Source of the DNA: Chitinophaga barathri
GTDB lineage: Bacteria; Bacteroidota; Bacteroidia; Chitinophagales; Chitinophagaceae
NCBI RefSeq assembly: GCF_003807585.1
Contig: NZ_RMBX01000001.1
Span: 1-64,000 of the forward strand
DNA length: 64,000 nt
Direction: 5' to 3'
In this document: one piece after another, positions 48,272-57,437 of the stretch
Position numbering within the stretch: position 1 is the stretch's first letter
How the letters are laid out: every line of letters starts with the position of its first letter
The notes under the pieces: generated by a model
The model's input: only the letters and a program-made list of their open reading frames with translations
Database searches by the model: none
What the model was told of the DNA's origin: nothing
Made by a program: the position numbers and the translations under genes

Positions 48272-49393
48272 TCATGGCTGTTTTTGGATAGAAGTTCCCT
48301 GCATAAATTCCCGGGGCGTCTGCCCGGTGGCCGCCTTAAAAGCGCGCTGGAAAGTAGGCTGGGAATTGAACCCGCATTCGAAGGCCATACCGGTGATAGT
48401 AAGGTGCGCATGGGTCGGGTCCAGCATCATTTCCTTCACGGCTTCCACCCGCCATCCGTTCACATATTCGTTAAATCCTTTGCCCACCCGCTGGTTCAGT
48501 ACTGCGGATAATGTTTTGGCGCTGGTGCCGATATGCTCTGCCACCCCCTGTATGGAAATATCCTGTTGCAGGTACAGGCGGTCTTCCGCCATGGCTTTCC
48601 GAAGGGCGGCATCCACCCTGTCCACATCCTCTTTGGAAAGATTATCAAAATAAGATTGTGTCTTTTTCTGCTGCGCAACGTAAATGATTTTCGTACGGTG
48701 GTACCCCATGAACCCGACCCAGTAGATAAAGATCACAAGGAAGGTTTCGATCACGTAATACTGCTCACCGCCCCATACATTGAAGATATGGGCGTACAGG
48801 TAGGTGCCCAGCCACAGGGTGTTAAAGAAACCCATGACAGCCAGCAGCATTTTCAGCCAGCGGTACTCTTCGGGTATCAGCAGGCTCTCTTTACGCTGAC
48901 GGCGGAGTTCCAGCACGGCGAACAGGTAATAGGTACAGGAAGACAGTATACTGGCCGGCTCAGCTATGGTAGCATAATACTTGTCCAGCCAGGCGGGCTG
49001 GAAAAGAAGAAAATGGTTGGGCGTGAATTTCCATACAAAATAACCGATCACCAGCAAAAAGCGGTTGGTGAAAGGGACTAACATAAGCAGGAAGTGTTTC
49101 CAGGGTTTCGTCACCGGTGGTACTTTCCGGAACGAACGTACATATAAATAAAGGCTGGGGCCTATGGCGAAGACCAGCACAAACGGGAAGATATCGAAGA
49201 TAAAAAGGTACTTCCCAAGCTCCGAACTCCAGTTCAGGGTTTCAAATCCGTTGTAACTGAGGATGAGGATGAAAAAAGCAAGCATCCTGTTCTGAAACCT
49301 GTTCTCAGACTTTGCAAACAACAGGTACACTCCGAAGAACAAGGCTTGTAACGCTCCCAGCAATACCAATAATGAAAAAACGTCCAGTTTCAT
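48272..49393 (-). CDS. Membrane-bound AraC-type regulator
   Basis: A 373-residue protein. The first 230 residues hold about seven membrane helices ('FSLLVLLGALQALFFGVYLLF', 'FPFVLVFAIGPSLYLYV' and others), and the last 100 form an AraC DNA-binding domain ('SIQGVAEHIGTSAKTLSAVLNQRVGKGFNEYVNGWRV' and 'ITGMAFECGFNSQPTFQRAFKAATGQTPREF'). This architecture, common in Bacteroidota, suggests direct sensing of an envelope signal. The gene next in line is the M1 peptidase, a possible target. Confidence 0.88.
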   Translation of the reverse strand: MKLDVFSLLVLLGALQALFFGVYLLFAKSENRFQNRMLAFFILILSYNGFETLNWSSELGKYLFIFDIFPFVLVFAIGPSLYLYVRSFRKVPPVTKPWKHFLLMLVPFTNRFLLVIGYFVWKFTPNHFLLFQPAWLDKYYATIAEPASILSSCTYYLFAVLELRRQRKESLLIPEEYRWLKMLLAVMGFFNTLWLGTYLYAHIFNVWGGEQYYVIETFLVIFIYWVGFMGYHRTKIIYVAQQKKTQSYFDNLSKEDVDRVDAALRKAMAEDRLYLQQDISIQGVAEHIGTSAKTLSAVLNQRVGKGFNEYVNGWRVEAVKEMMLDPTHAHLTITGMAFECGFNSQPTFQRAFKAATGQTPREFMQGTSIQKQP

Positions 49394-49453
49394 ACCGCTA
49401 TAATGTCACCAGCCTTAAAGATATTTTATTTTTTTTATGGAGGGCCAATAGAT

Positions 49454-49461
49454 TAAATTTG
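49454..49461 (+). promoter_or_regulatory. TAnnTTTG -7 element for pirin gene
   Basis: TAAATTTG fits the Bacteroidota -7 consensus and lies 25 bp upstream of the pirin ATG. A clear -33 element is not seen. Confidence 0.35.
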
Positions 49462-49485
49462 TTAACTGACTGAAAATAAACAGGT

Positions 49486-50340
49486 ATGAACAAAAAGATT
49501 GCGCATGTGCTCACCGGCCGTGCCAAACAGATCACCCCCGAGGAAACCGTGATACAACCCTTGCCTCATAAGGATTTCAGATTTGCCAATCCCTTTATCG
49601 TCATACACCATATAGGCCCGGAAACCATTCCCCCCGGCTCGGAGATGCGCATACATCCGCATCCGCACCGCGGCTTCTCCCCCGTTTCTTTTATGATCGA
49701 AGGGGAAGGTTATCATATGGACAATGCGGGCCATAAGGGCACCATCGCCACTGGTGGCATCCAGTGGATGTTCGCCGGTAAAGGCCTGCTGCACAGCGAA
49801 GGCCCTACCAAAGAATTTCTTGCCAAAGGCGGCGTACAGGAAATGATACAGATCTGGGTGAACGTGCCCAAAGCGCATAAATGGGACGATCCGTATTACC
49901 AGAACGCCCCGGCGGATCAGCTGCCCTTTGTGCTGGAGCAGGAAGGCGTACAACTGCGCCTGGCAAGCGGCAGCTACGAAGGCAAAAGCAGCCCCATGAA
50001 AAGTTTCACGCCCATCACCGCCATCATCGGCACCATTGCCAAAGGCAAACAGGTACAGGTAGAAGCGTTGCCCGGTTACCAGGCGCTCCTGTACATCTTC
50101 CGCGGCAGCGTGACCGTCAATGGCACCGCCGCTTCCATGCACCAGCTGTATGTCTTTGAAAAAGAAGAAAGCGGCATCAGCATCACAGCGGACGAAGACG
50201 CCGGTATCCTGTTCCTCTCCGCCGAACCGATCGATGAACCGGTGGCCGCGAAAGATAACTTTGTGATGAACACCATGGAAGAAGTGGACCAGGCTATTGA
50301 AGATTATAAAAACGGGGTCTTCGGCACCCTTGCATATTAA
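49486..50340 (+). CDS. Pirin family protein
   Basis: A 284-residue bicupin protein. The metal site is in 'RIHPHPHRGFSPVSFMIEGEGYHMDN', with 'MFAGKGLLHSEGP' contributing the other ligands. Pirins act as quercetin dioxygenases or redox-sensing cofactors; which applies here is not known. Length and domain order (pirin, then pirin_C 'ALLYIFRGSVTVNG') are normal. DUF2157 genes follow after 14 bp, so it may head a three-gene operon. Confidence 0.9.
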   Translation: MNKKIAHVLTGRAKQITPEETVIQPLPHKDFRFANPFIVIHHIGPETIPPGSEMRIHPHPHRGFSPVSFMIEGEGYHMDNAGHKGTIATGGIQWMFAGKGLLHSEGPTKEFLAKGGVQEMIQIWVNVPKAHKWDDPYYQNAPADQLPFVLEQEGVQLRLASGSYEGKSSPMKSFTPITAIIGTIAKGKQVQVEALPGYQALLYIFRGSVTVNGTAASMHQLYVFEKEESGISITADEDAGILFLSAEPIDEPVAAKDNFVMNTMEEVDQAIEDYKNGVFGTLAY

Positions 50341-50354
50341 ACACCCCCTTACCT

Positions 50355-51332
50355 ATGAATCAACGCCTCATCAACAAACTTTCCGAACAGGGCCTGCTTT
50401 CGCCGGAGAGCCGGGAGAAGCTGCTGCTGCCCCGCCTCTTTTCCGTTCACTGGGAAGTGACCACCCTGCTATACCTTGGCGTTTTATTGCTGAGCGGCGG
50501 CCTTGGCATACTGGTGTACAAAAACATAGATACCATCGGCCACCAGGTGATCCTGCTGGCAATAGGGCTTACCTGCGGGCTTTGTTTTGTGATAGCCAAC
50601 AAAAAGAAACGCCCCTTCAGCCGTCATAAAGTGCTGGCGCCGAATATGGGCTGGGATTATATCGTACTGCTGGCCTGCCTGCTGTTCATCACGTTCATTA
50701 CTTATTTACAGGCGCAATACAATGTGTTTGGCACACGGTATGGCTCGGCTACTTTTATTCCCATGCTGGTGCTGCTGTTCAGCGCGTATTATTTCGATCA
50801 TCTCGGCGTGCTGAGCCTGGCCATTACGAACTTCGCCGCATGGATGGGCATCGCCATCACGCCATACGAGATACTAAGCAATAATGCCTTTAACACGGAT
50901 ACCCGGCTCATCTACACCGGTGTGCTGCTGGGCGCTATACTTATGACGGCCGGTTATCTCAGCGAAAGGTTTGATTTCAAAAAACATTTTGCTTTTACGT
51001 ATGACAACTTCGGCGTGCACATCCTGTTTATCGCCGTGCTGGCCGGCATGTTCCTGCTGGAATTCTATTATCTCTTTTTCCTGGTACTCTGCGGCATCGG
51101 TGCTTTTTGTTACTGGCAAAGCTCACAGCGGAAGTCTTTTTATTTTATGATGATCACCGTGCTGTACCTGTATATTGGGGTGAGTTATATGATCCTGCGG
51201 TGGCTGTTTTACACAAACCTCGACCTGGGAGGGATATACCTCGGGTTGTTTTATTTTATCGGTTCCGCTGTGGCGGTGGTGAGGTTGCTGATTGTTCAAA
51301 ACAAAAAACTGAAAACGAATGATAGCATATAA
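50355..51332 (+). CDS. DUF2157 membrane protein
   Basis: A 325-residue inner-membrane protein with about nine helices and a cytoplasmic N-terminal helix ('INKLSEQGLLSPESREKLLLPRLFSVHWEVTTLLYLGVLLLSGGL' region), which matches DUF2157. The function of the family is unknown. It overlaps the next gene by 14 bp, so the two are translationally coupled and probably act together. Confidence 0.75.
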   Translation: MNQRLINKLSEQGLLSPESREKLLLPRLFSVHWEVTTLLYLGVLLLSGGLGILVYKNIDTIGHQVILLAIGLTCGLCFVIANKKKRPFSRHKVLAPNMGWDYIVLLACLLFITFITYLQAQYNVFGTRYGSATFIPMLVLLFSAYYFDHLGVLSLAITNFAAWMGIAITPYEILSNNAFNTDTRLIYTGVLLGAILMTAGYLSERFDFKKHFAFTYDNFGVHILFIAVLAGMFLLEFYYLFFLVLCGIGAFCYWQSSQRKSFYFMMITVLYLYIGVSYMILRWLFYTNLDLGGIYLGLFYFIGSAVAVVRLLIVQNKKLKTNDSI

Positions 51333-52485
51333 CCCCACCGGCCTGGATAATGCTGTTATCAACGATCAGGCTCAATCAGAATACAAAAAGGGGAATATCA
51401 CCGCCGTGGAGATGGCTGGTATCAAAACGGCATTCCCCGAAATATTATACACGCCTAATTTTTTTATCCGCATCGGGCTGTTCCTGCTCACGGCGGTGAT
51501 CGTTATTTGCGCGCTCGGGCTGATAATGCTGGTGATGATGGCCGGGCTGAATAATGAAAACTTCATTGGCGGCCTGATACTTTTCTGGGGAGGCTGCTGT
51601 TATGCCATGCTGGAACTATGGTGGGTGCAGGACAAAAAGCATTACCGGTCCGGAATAGATGACGCGCTCACCTGGGCCAGCAGCGGCGCGCTATTGACGG
51701 CCATGATCGTTTTTACAGATTTTGATTTGGAAGGTTCTTTCCTCTGCGGCGTCATCTGCGCCATCGCCACCTGGATGACCCTCCGTTTTGCGGATATGCT
51801 CATGGCGCTCACTGCGTTTGGCAGCGCCATCGGGTTTATATTTTTTGCAGGATTTGAAGTATCTCCCATAGCGGCGGACCTCATGCCGTTCATTATCATG
51901 CTGGTTTCACTGGGGGCGTATGTCCTGTTCTCCCGGCTCTCCGGTAAAGAACAATTCCGGCACTACGAAGCCTGCCTGGACGTATTAACCACTGCCGCGC
52001 TGATCACTTTGTACATGGCGGGTAATTATTTCGTGGTACGCGAAGTAGGCGCGGAAATGCTCGGCAAAACAGGCCCCGTGCCTATCGGCTGGCTCTTCTG
52101 GATCTTCACCTTCGTGATCCCGCCGGTGTATATCTACTTCGGCATCCGCCGCAAAGACCGTATCCGCCTGCGCACCGGGCTCATATTGCTCGGTATGATC
52201 GTATTCACCGTACGCTATTACCACAGCCTGATGCCGATAGAAACGGCTATGGTACTGGGAGGCGCTGTACTGATCGTGGCCGCCTGGGCGGTGATACGTT
52301 ACCTGAAGCAGCCACGCTACGGCTTCACTTACGAAGCGGACGAATCAGGGGAAGAAATGACCGGCCTGAAAGCCGCGGAAGCCATCATCATCGCACAAAC
52401 ATTTCATAAAACCCCGCAGCCGGACGATTCATTTAAGTTCGGCGGAGGCACCGGCGGAGGAGGCGGCGCCACCGGGGATTATTAA
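51319..52485 (+). CDS. Polytopic membrane protein with Gly-rich tail
   Basis: A 388-residue membrane protein with about ten helices, preceded by a cytoplasmic segment of about 45 residues. I do not recognise a named domain; by position it is the DUF4401-like partner often found with DUF2157. The C-terminus is cytoplasmic and ends 'FKFGGGTGGGGGATGDY', very like the Gly-rich tails of TPM/YgcG-type membrane proteins. Function unknown. Confidence 0.65.
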   Translation: MIAYNPTGLDNAVINDQAQSEYKKGNITAVEMAGIKTAFPEILYTPNFFIRIGLFLLTAVIVICALGLIMLVMMAGLNNENFIGGLILFWGGCCYAMLELWWVQDKKHYRSGIDDALTWASSGALLTAMIVFTDFDLEGSFLCGVICAIATWMTLRFADMLMALTAFGSAIGFIFFAGFEVSPIAADLMPFIIMLVSLGAYVLFSRLSGKEQFRHYEACLDVLTTAALITLYMAGNYFVVREVGAEMLGKTGPVPIGWLFWIFTFVIPPVYIYFGIRRKDRIRLRTGLILLGMIVFTVRYYHSLMPIETAMVLGGAVLIVAAWAVIRYLKQPRYGFTYEADESGEEMTGLKAAEAIIIAQTFHKTPQPDDSFKFGGGTGGGGGATGDY

Positions 52486-52508
52486 CGGATATTAAAAGCA
52501 ATCATACC

Positions 52509-53303
52509 ATGGATTTACAATTGAAAGGAAAAACAGCGTTTGTGAGCGGCTCCACGCAGGGTATCGGATATGCCATTGCCAAGCAGCTGCTGCTGGAAGG
52601 AGCCGCCGTTACTATCAACGGCAGAACGGAAGCACGCGTGGCGGAAGCCGTGGAAAAACTGAAAGGACATGTGCCCGGCGCCCCCGTGAACGGGATCGCG
52701 GCGGACTTCTCCAAAGCGGACGATGTACGCAAACTCACAGAACAACTACCCGGCATAGATATACTCGTGAACAACGCGGGCATCTTTGAGCCAAAACCAT
52801 TTACCGAGATCACCGACGAAGAATGGCTGCGTTTTTTTGAAGTGAACGTAATGAGCGGCATCAGGCTCAGCCGTCATTATTTCCCCGGCATGCTGGAGAA
52901 GAACTGGGGCCGCATCATCTTCATTTCCAGCGAATCCGCCATCATGATACCGGAGGAAATGATCCATTACGGCACTACCAAAACCGCCCAGCTGTCCATC
53001 AGCCGCGGGCTTGCATTGCTTACCAAAAACACCGGCGTGACCGTGAACACCATAATGCCCGGCCCTACCAAAAGCGAAGGCGTAGTGGAGTTCATCAAAC
53101 AGGTAGCCGAGTCCAAAGGCATTACGCCACAGGAAGCGGAAAAAGATTTCTTCAAAACCATGCGCCCTTCTTCTCTCCTCCAGCGTTTTGCGGATGTAGC
53201 GGAGATCGCGAACATGGTCACTTACATTGCCAGCCCACTTTCCTCCGCCACCAACGGTGCGGCGCTGAAAGCAGAAGGCGGACTGGTGAACAGCATTTAT
53301 TAA
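52509..53303 (+). CDS. SDR family oxidoreductase
   Basis: A 264-residue short-chain dehydrogenase/reductase. The cofactor loop is 'VSGSTQGIGYAIAKQLL', followed by 'DILVNNAGIFEPKPF', the catalytic Ser in 'IIFISSESAIMIP' and the Tyr-Lys pair in 'HYGTTKTAQLSISRGLA'. NADP(H) preference is suggested by the Arg of 'NGRTEARV'. Substrate unknown. A terminator follows at once. Confidence 0.9.
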   Translation: MDLQLKGKTAFVSGSTQGIGYAIAKQLLLEGAAVTINGRTEARVAEAVEKLKGHVPGAPVNGIAADFSKADDVRKLTEQLPGIDILVNNAGIFEPKPFTEITDEEWLRFFEVNVMSGIRLSRHYFPGMLEKNWGRIIFISSESAIMIPEEMIHYGTTKTAQLSISRGLALLTKNTGVTVNTIMPGPTKSEGVVEFIKQVAESKGITPQEAEKDFFKTMRPSSLLQRFADVAEIANMVTYIASPLSSATNGAALKAEGGLVNSIY

Positions 53304-53309
53304 AAATAC

Positions 53310-53346
53310 GAACGCCTTTCCTAACCATGGAAAGGCGTTCTTTTTT
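53310..53346 (+). terminator. Rho-independent terminator after SDR gene
   Basis: Perfect 12-bp stem GAACGCCTTTCC / GGAAAGGCGTTC with an 7-nt loop, followed by six Ts. Confidence 0.9.
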
Positions 53347-53608
53347 ATTACACCTTGTACACTATTCAAGTTAATTCCGCGCCCCACTGCCGCTTTCCTG
53401 GTCTCACCTCTAAAAATCCTGTCACTATCATCTCCCCGGATCAATCACACTGGTTTACACTGTGAAATACACCTTTGCGCTCACCGCGCAAATGTAACCG
53501 ATGGGCGTAAGACCAGGAATACCCAGAACTGGGTATTTGAGCGCCACCGGGCTTGCAAACTGCCGGACTTTTCCCTATCTTGACATTTCTACCATAAAAA
53601 TTCCAGTC

Positions 53609-54280
53609 ATGAAACGACTTTCAACGATGTTCCTCGTTCTCAGTGCCATCACCCTTCTCTCCGCGGGGCTGCCTAAAAAGAAAAAAGTGATCTTTTTCGG
53701 AGATTCCATTACACAGGCCGGCGTAAGCCCCGATGGCTACATCACGCAGCTGGGTGGCATCCTTCAGAAAAGCCATGCAGACCAGTATGAACTGATCGGC
53801 GCGGGCATAGGCGGCAACAAGGTATATGACCTTTACCTCCGCATGGAAGATGATGTATTAAAAAAGAAACCCGATGTGGTAGTGATCTATATCGGTGTGA
53901 ACGACGTTTGGCACAAAGCCACGTCCCATACCGGCACGGACCTGGACAAATTCGGCGGCTTCTACCGCGCGCTGATCAAAAAGATACAGGCCAACGGCGC
54001 TAAAGTGATCCTTTGCACCCCGGCAGTGATCGGCGAAAAGAAAGACGGCGACAATTCGCAGGACGTTGAGTTGAACCGTTTTTCCAGCAGCATCCGCGCT
54101 ATCAGCCAGGAAACCAGCCTGCCCCTCTGCGATCTCCGCAAACTGTTTACAGACTTCGACAAAACCAATAACCCGCAGAATGCGGAAAAAGGGATACTGA
54201 CCACGGACGGTGTACACCTGAATAAAGAAGGGAATGCGCTCGTGGCGAAATCTATCGGGGAGATCCTTGTAAAATTGTAA
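53609..54280 (+). CDS. Secreted SGNH/GDSL esterase
   Basis: A 223-residue hydrolase with a signal peptide (MKRLSTMFLVLSAITLLSAG). The four SGNH blocks are visible: 'IFFGDSITQAG' (Ser), 'GAGIGGNKVYD' (Gly), 'IYIGVNDVW' (Asn) and 'TTDGVHLNKEGN' (Asp, His). It may deacylate a carbohydrate, as many Bacteroidota homologues do; substrate is not shown. ATG at 53609 starts the signal peptide. Confidence 0.9.
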   Translation: MKRLSTMFLVLSAITLLSAGLPKKKKVIFFGDSITQAGVSPDGYITQLGGILQKSHADQYELIGAGIGGNKVYDLYLRMEDDVLKKKPDVVVIYIGVNDVWHKATSHTGTDLDKFGGFYRALIKKIQANGAKVILCTPAVIGEKKDGDNSQDVELNRFSSSIRAISQETSLPLCDLRKLFTDFDKTNNPQNAEKGILTTDGVHLNKEGNALVAKSIGEILVKL

Positions 54281-54298
54281 TAAAAAATCTTGTTTTAA

Positions 54299-54336
54299 AA
54301 CGAAGCGCCTTCAGTAATGGAGGCGCTTCGTTTTTT
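54299..54336. terminator. Bidirectional terminator between GDSL and GH43 genes
   Basis: CGAAGCGCCT / AGGCGCTTCG stem flanked by AAAA and TTTTTT, serving both converging genes. Confidence 0.85.
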
Positions 54337-54350
54337 ATTGAATGCAGTAT

Positions 54351-55364
54351 CTATTTTGTACTCTCTCCCGGCCGTGCCAGCACAGCCCCTTCCACAACCG
54401 GCTCTCCAAATACCGGCATACCGTCCTTGCTCCAGCTGAAACGTTGCATACGCGGCGAGCGTTTGCCTCCGCAGCCCAGCCCCGGCGCATTGTTCGCATG
54501 GTACAGTATCCAGTCCTCTTTCCCATCCGGTGACTGGAAAAACGAATTGTGGCCGGGGGCAAATACCTTGTTGGCGGTATTGGTTTTGAAGATAGGCTCC
54601 GGGTGTTTGGTCCAGGCGGCGCTGTCCATAGGGCTGCCCTTGCCGGAGAAACGCAGCAGGCCGAGGGCGTAGTGGTCCGTCCAGCAGCCGCTGGCGGAAT
54701 ATACGATCATGAGTTTACCCTCATGCATGAGCGCCTGCGGGCCTTCATTCACAACTACCTTCTGGCCGCTTTTTTCCCATTCATGTTCGGGCGTGGAAAG
54801 CATGATGCGTTTGCCTTCGATGGTCCAGGGATTTTTCATCTTCGCGATGTAAATGCTCTGCCGCTCGTCCTTATCGCCTGCCCAGCCGCTCCAGATCATG
54901 TACAGCTGTTTTTTGTATTCAAACAGGTTCCCGTCGATGGCCCATTTGTCTGAGGGGTCCGCCACCCTGCCTTTAAAGGTCCATTCCCCGCTCATAGGGT
55001 CCGCCGATGCATTTTCGAGCACATACATCCGGTGGCCTTCGTTTTTGCCGCTATCGGCCGCAAAATAGGCATACCATTTACCTTGCAGGAAGTGTATCTC
55101 CGGCGCCCAGAGGTGCTTCGAAAAGGGCGTTCCCGAAGGCGGGCGGTAAATGGTTTTGTGCTCGGCGGTTTTCAGGTCCGCCAGGCTGCGCGTTTTCCAA
55201 AGGTCAACACTCGAGGCGGTGGTGTGGGTGTAATAATAGTAACCGTCTTTGTAGAAGGAAAACGGGTCCGCGCCGGAAGGCAGCAACGGGTTTGTAAAGG
55301 TGTTTTCCTGTGCGTGGAGTATGCCTGCCGCCATGGTCAGCAGCAGGGTCAGGGTCTTTTTCAT
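54351..55364 (-). CDS. Secreted GH43 family glycosidase
   Basis: A 337-residue five-bladed beta-propeller hydrolase with a signal peptide (MKKTLTLLLTMAAGILHAQ). Catalytic acids are visible in 'LPSGADPFSFYKDGYYYYTH' (base Asp), 'WAIDGNLFEYKK' (pKa-setting Asp) and 'VVNEGPQALMHEGKLMIVYSA' (acid Glu). GH43 members act on arabinans, xylans and related chains. Its start is 41 bp from a LacI-type operator (55405), so it may belong to that regulon. Confidence 0.88.
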   Translation of the reverse strand: MKKTLTLLLTMAAGILHAQENTFTNPLLPSGADPFSFYKDGYYYYTHTTASSVDLWKTRSLADLKTAEHKTIYRPPSGTPFSKHLWAPEIHFLQGKWYAYFAADSGKNEGHRMYVLENASADPMSGEWTFKGRVADPSDKWAIDGNLFEYKKQLYMIWSGWAGDKDERQSIYIAKMKNPWTIEGKRIMLSTPEHEWEKSGQKVVVNEGPQALMHEGKLMIVYSASGCWTDHYALGLLRFSGKGSPMDSAAWTKHPEPIFKTNTANKVFAPGHNSFFQSPDGKEDWILYHANNAPGLGCGGKRSPRMQRFSWSKDGMPVFGEPVVEGAVLARPGESTK

Positions 55365-55404
55365 GGTACAAAATAAAAAATTCCGTTTATTTGTTTTTCA
55401 CTAC

Positions 55405-55424
55405 TTTCGGGTACGTACACGTGT
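55405..55424. promoter_or_regulatory. LacI-type operator, site 1
   Basis: TTTCGGGTACGTACACGTGT. The left half matches the perfect site at 61409; the right half is degenerate. It lies 10 bp before the LacI ATG and 41 bp from the GH43 start, fitting autoregulation and divergent control. Confidence 0.7.
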
Positions 55425-55434
55425 AAATACAGCT

Positions 55435-56496
55435 ATGAAAGCGAATCAAAACGACCAGCCCAACGGCGTAAAAGAGATCGCGCGCAGGGCGAAAGTCTCT
55501 ATCGCAACGGTGGACAGGGTGATCCATAACAGATCCGGCGTAAGCGCCAAAACCAGGACGAAGATCGAGAAAATCATACAGGAGCTGAACTATCAGCCCA
55601 ATATCATCGCCAGCAGGCTGGCATCCAGGAAGGTACTCAACTTCGCCATACTCATCCCCTCCGTGTCCGCGGAAACCGCTTTCTGGGCGGCCCCGCTCGC
55701 AGGCATACAACAGGCGGAAGAAGAGATCAGGCAGATGGGCATCAGGGTGGACCGGTATTTTTTTGACCTCAACAGCAAAACCTCTTTCGTCAAACAAACC
55801 AAACAGATACTCAAATCCAAAGTGGACGGGATATTGCTGGCGCCTTCCTTTATCGAGGAATCCATCACCTTCACCGACGCGCTGAAAGAAAAAAACATCC
55901 CCTACGTATTTATCAACTCAGACATACCGAACCGCGAAAGCCTTTGTTATATCGGCCCGGACCTGTTTCACAGCGGTTATCTCAGCGCGCATGTGATCAA
56001 TTATTGCATACAACCCAGGGACAAGATACTGGTGGTGAACGTATCGCACGAGATAGAGAACCACCACCACCTGCTTCGCAAGGAAGAAGGTTTCCGGTCT
56101 TATTTTAAGGATAACGACAAACGGATCGTCAAAATAGATATCCGGCAGACGAACGACCGATCTGTTGAAAAGAAAGTATCCGAAGTGCTGGATGAAACAC
56201 CCAATATCAAAGCCATCTTTGTAACCAACTCCCGCGTGGCAAACGTGGCGCATTACCTGGAAAACAAAGGCAAAAAAGGCATCCTGCTCGTGGGTTACGA
56301 CTTCCTGCCGGAAAATATCGCCTACCTGCAAAAAAGCGTGATAGACTTCCTCATCTGCCAGAAGCCGCAGGAACAGGGCTACCGGGGCATCATGGCGCTG
56401 TACCAGCATCTCGTGATGGCCGCGCCCGTGGAGAAAGTATCCTTTATGCCGATAGATATCATTACGCGGGAAAACCACGCGTATTATAAAAACTGA
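55435..56496 (+). CDS. LacI family transcriptional regulator
   Basis: A 353-residue regulator. The N-terminal HTH is 'GVKEIARRAKVSIATVDRVIHNRSGVSAKTRTKIEKIIQELNYQPNIIASRLA', followed by a periplasmic-binding-protein-like sensor ('ILIPSVSAETAFWAAPLAGIQQAEEEI', 'VDGILLAPSF', 'IKAIFVTNSRVANVAHYLE'). An ATG at 55435 is the start of homology. It is convergent with nagB and carries an operator in its own promoter. Probable controller of the surrounding amino-sugar genes; the effector is unknown. Confidence 0.93.
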   Translation: MKANQNDQPNGVKEIARRAKVSIATVDRVIHNRSGVSAKTRTKIEKIIQELNYQPNIIASRLASRKVLNFAILIPSVSAETAFWAAPLAGIQQAEEEIRQMGIRVDRYFFDLNSKTSFVKQTKQILKSKVDGILLAPSFIEESITFTDALKEKNIPYVFINSDIPNRESLCYIGPDLFHSGYLSAHVINYCIQPRDKILVVNVSHEIENHHHLLRKEEGFRSYFKDNDKRIVKIDIRQTNDRSVEKKVSEVLDETPNIKAIFVTNSRVANVAHYLENKGKKGILLVGYDFLPENIAYLQKSVIDFLICQKPQEQGYRGIMALYQHLVMAAPVEKVSFMPIDIITRENHAYYKN

Positions 56497-56516
56497 CCTA
56501 CTCTGCTATTAATATA

Positions 56517-56552
56517 AGGGCCGCTTCATGAAGATGAAGCGGCCTTAATTTT
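56517..56552. terminator. Terminator between LacI gene and nagB-like gene
   Basis: Perfect 11-bp stem GGCCGCTTCAT / ATGAAGCGGCC with a GAAG-type loop, followed by TTAATTTT on the plus strand. It may also serve the minus-strand transcript. Confidence 0.75.
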
Positions 56553-56610
56553 GTACTTGATCGCTATTGAAGTACTTTTTTAGTAGCAGAAGTATTGAGG
56601 TTGTGATACT

Positions 56611-57369
56611 TTATTTTTCAAGTTTCGCCCCGCTGTCCGCATCGATAAACAACTGTGCACGAGGGTGGCGCCTTAATATCGTGGACGGATGCTCAGCCGC
56701 TATCGGTGCATTGAGCGTTTGCCAGACAGCCTCAGCCTTGGTGGGGCCGGGCACCATACAATACACGAACCTGGCGCGGTACAGCGCCGGCACCGTGAGC
56801 GTCAGCGCATGCGTAGGCACTTCGTCCAAAGCGGCAAAACAGCCATCGTTCACCTGCTGCTGACGGCAGGCCAGGTCCAGGTCCACCACTTTTACGGTGG
56901 CCGGGTCTTCAAAATCCGCCACATGTGGGTCATTGAAGGCGATGTGGGTGTTCTCCCCTATCCCCATATTCACAATATCCACGCCTTCCTTATTCAGCAG
57001 GGCGGCGTAACGGGTGCATTCTTCATCCAGGTCGGCAGCATTGCCGTTGATATAATGAACAGCCCGGAAAGGTACTTTGCCAAAGATGCGCGCTTTCAGG
57101 AAGTTGCCGAAGCCCTGCGGGGCATCCGCATGCAGGCCGGCATATTCATCCATATGAAAAGCATTGATGCGGTCCCAGGGAATACTGGCGTCTGCGGCCA
57201 GTGTTTCAAGGAATTCCTGCTGCGAGGGAGCGGCGGCAAATATGATGTTCAGGTGCTCCTGCACGCTGAGCAGTTCTTTGATCTTGTCCGCCACCATGGC
57301 GGCGGCGACAGCGCCCATCTGTTTCCTCGTATCGTATCTGTGTATCTTCAGCTGGTCTTTTAGTAGCAT
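56611..57369 (-). CDS. nagB: Glucosamine-6-phosphate deaminase-like protein
   Basis: A 252-residue sugar-phosphate isomerase/deaminase. It should convert glucosamine-6-phosphate to fructose-6-phosphate after NagA. 'NAFHMDEYAGL' holds the catalytic Asp72 equivalent. The loop 'GIGENTHIAFNDP' replaces the usual GNDGHIAFNEP, so Asp141 becomes Asn and Glu148 becomes Asp, while His143 is kept. This variant is seen in other Bacteroidota and may alter the ring-opening relay. Last gene of the minus-strand cluster. Confidence 0.8.
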   Translation of the reverse strand: MLLKDQLKIHRYDTRKQMGAVAAAMVADKIKELLSVQEHLNIIFAAAPSQQEFLETLAADASIPWDRINAFHMDEYAGLHADAPQGFGNFLKARIFGKVPFRAVHYINGNAADLDEECTRYAALLNKEGVDIVNMGIGENTHIAFNDPHVADFEDPATVKVVDLDLACRQQQVNDGCFAALDEVPTHALTLTVPALYRARFVYCMVPGPTKAEAVWQTLNAPIAAEHPSTILRRHPRAQLFIDADSGAKLEK

Positions 57370-57437
57370 ATGATTATTTCTTAAAGTTGTGATGGGCGTT
57401 GCTGCGCGGCGCCGCCTTCATTGTAAAGCGTATCCGG

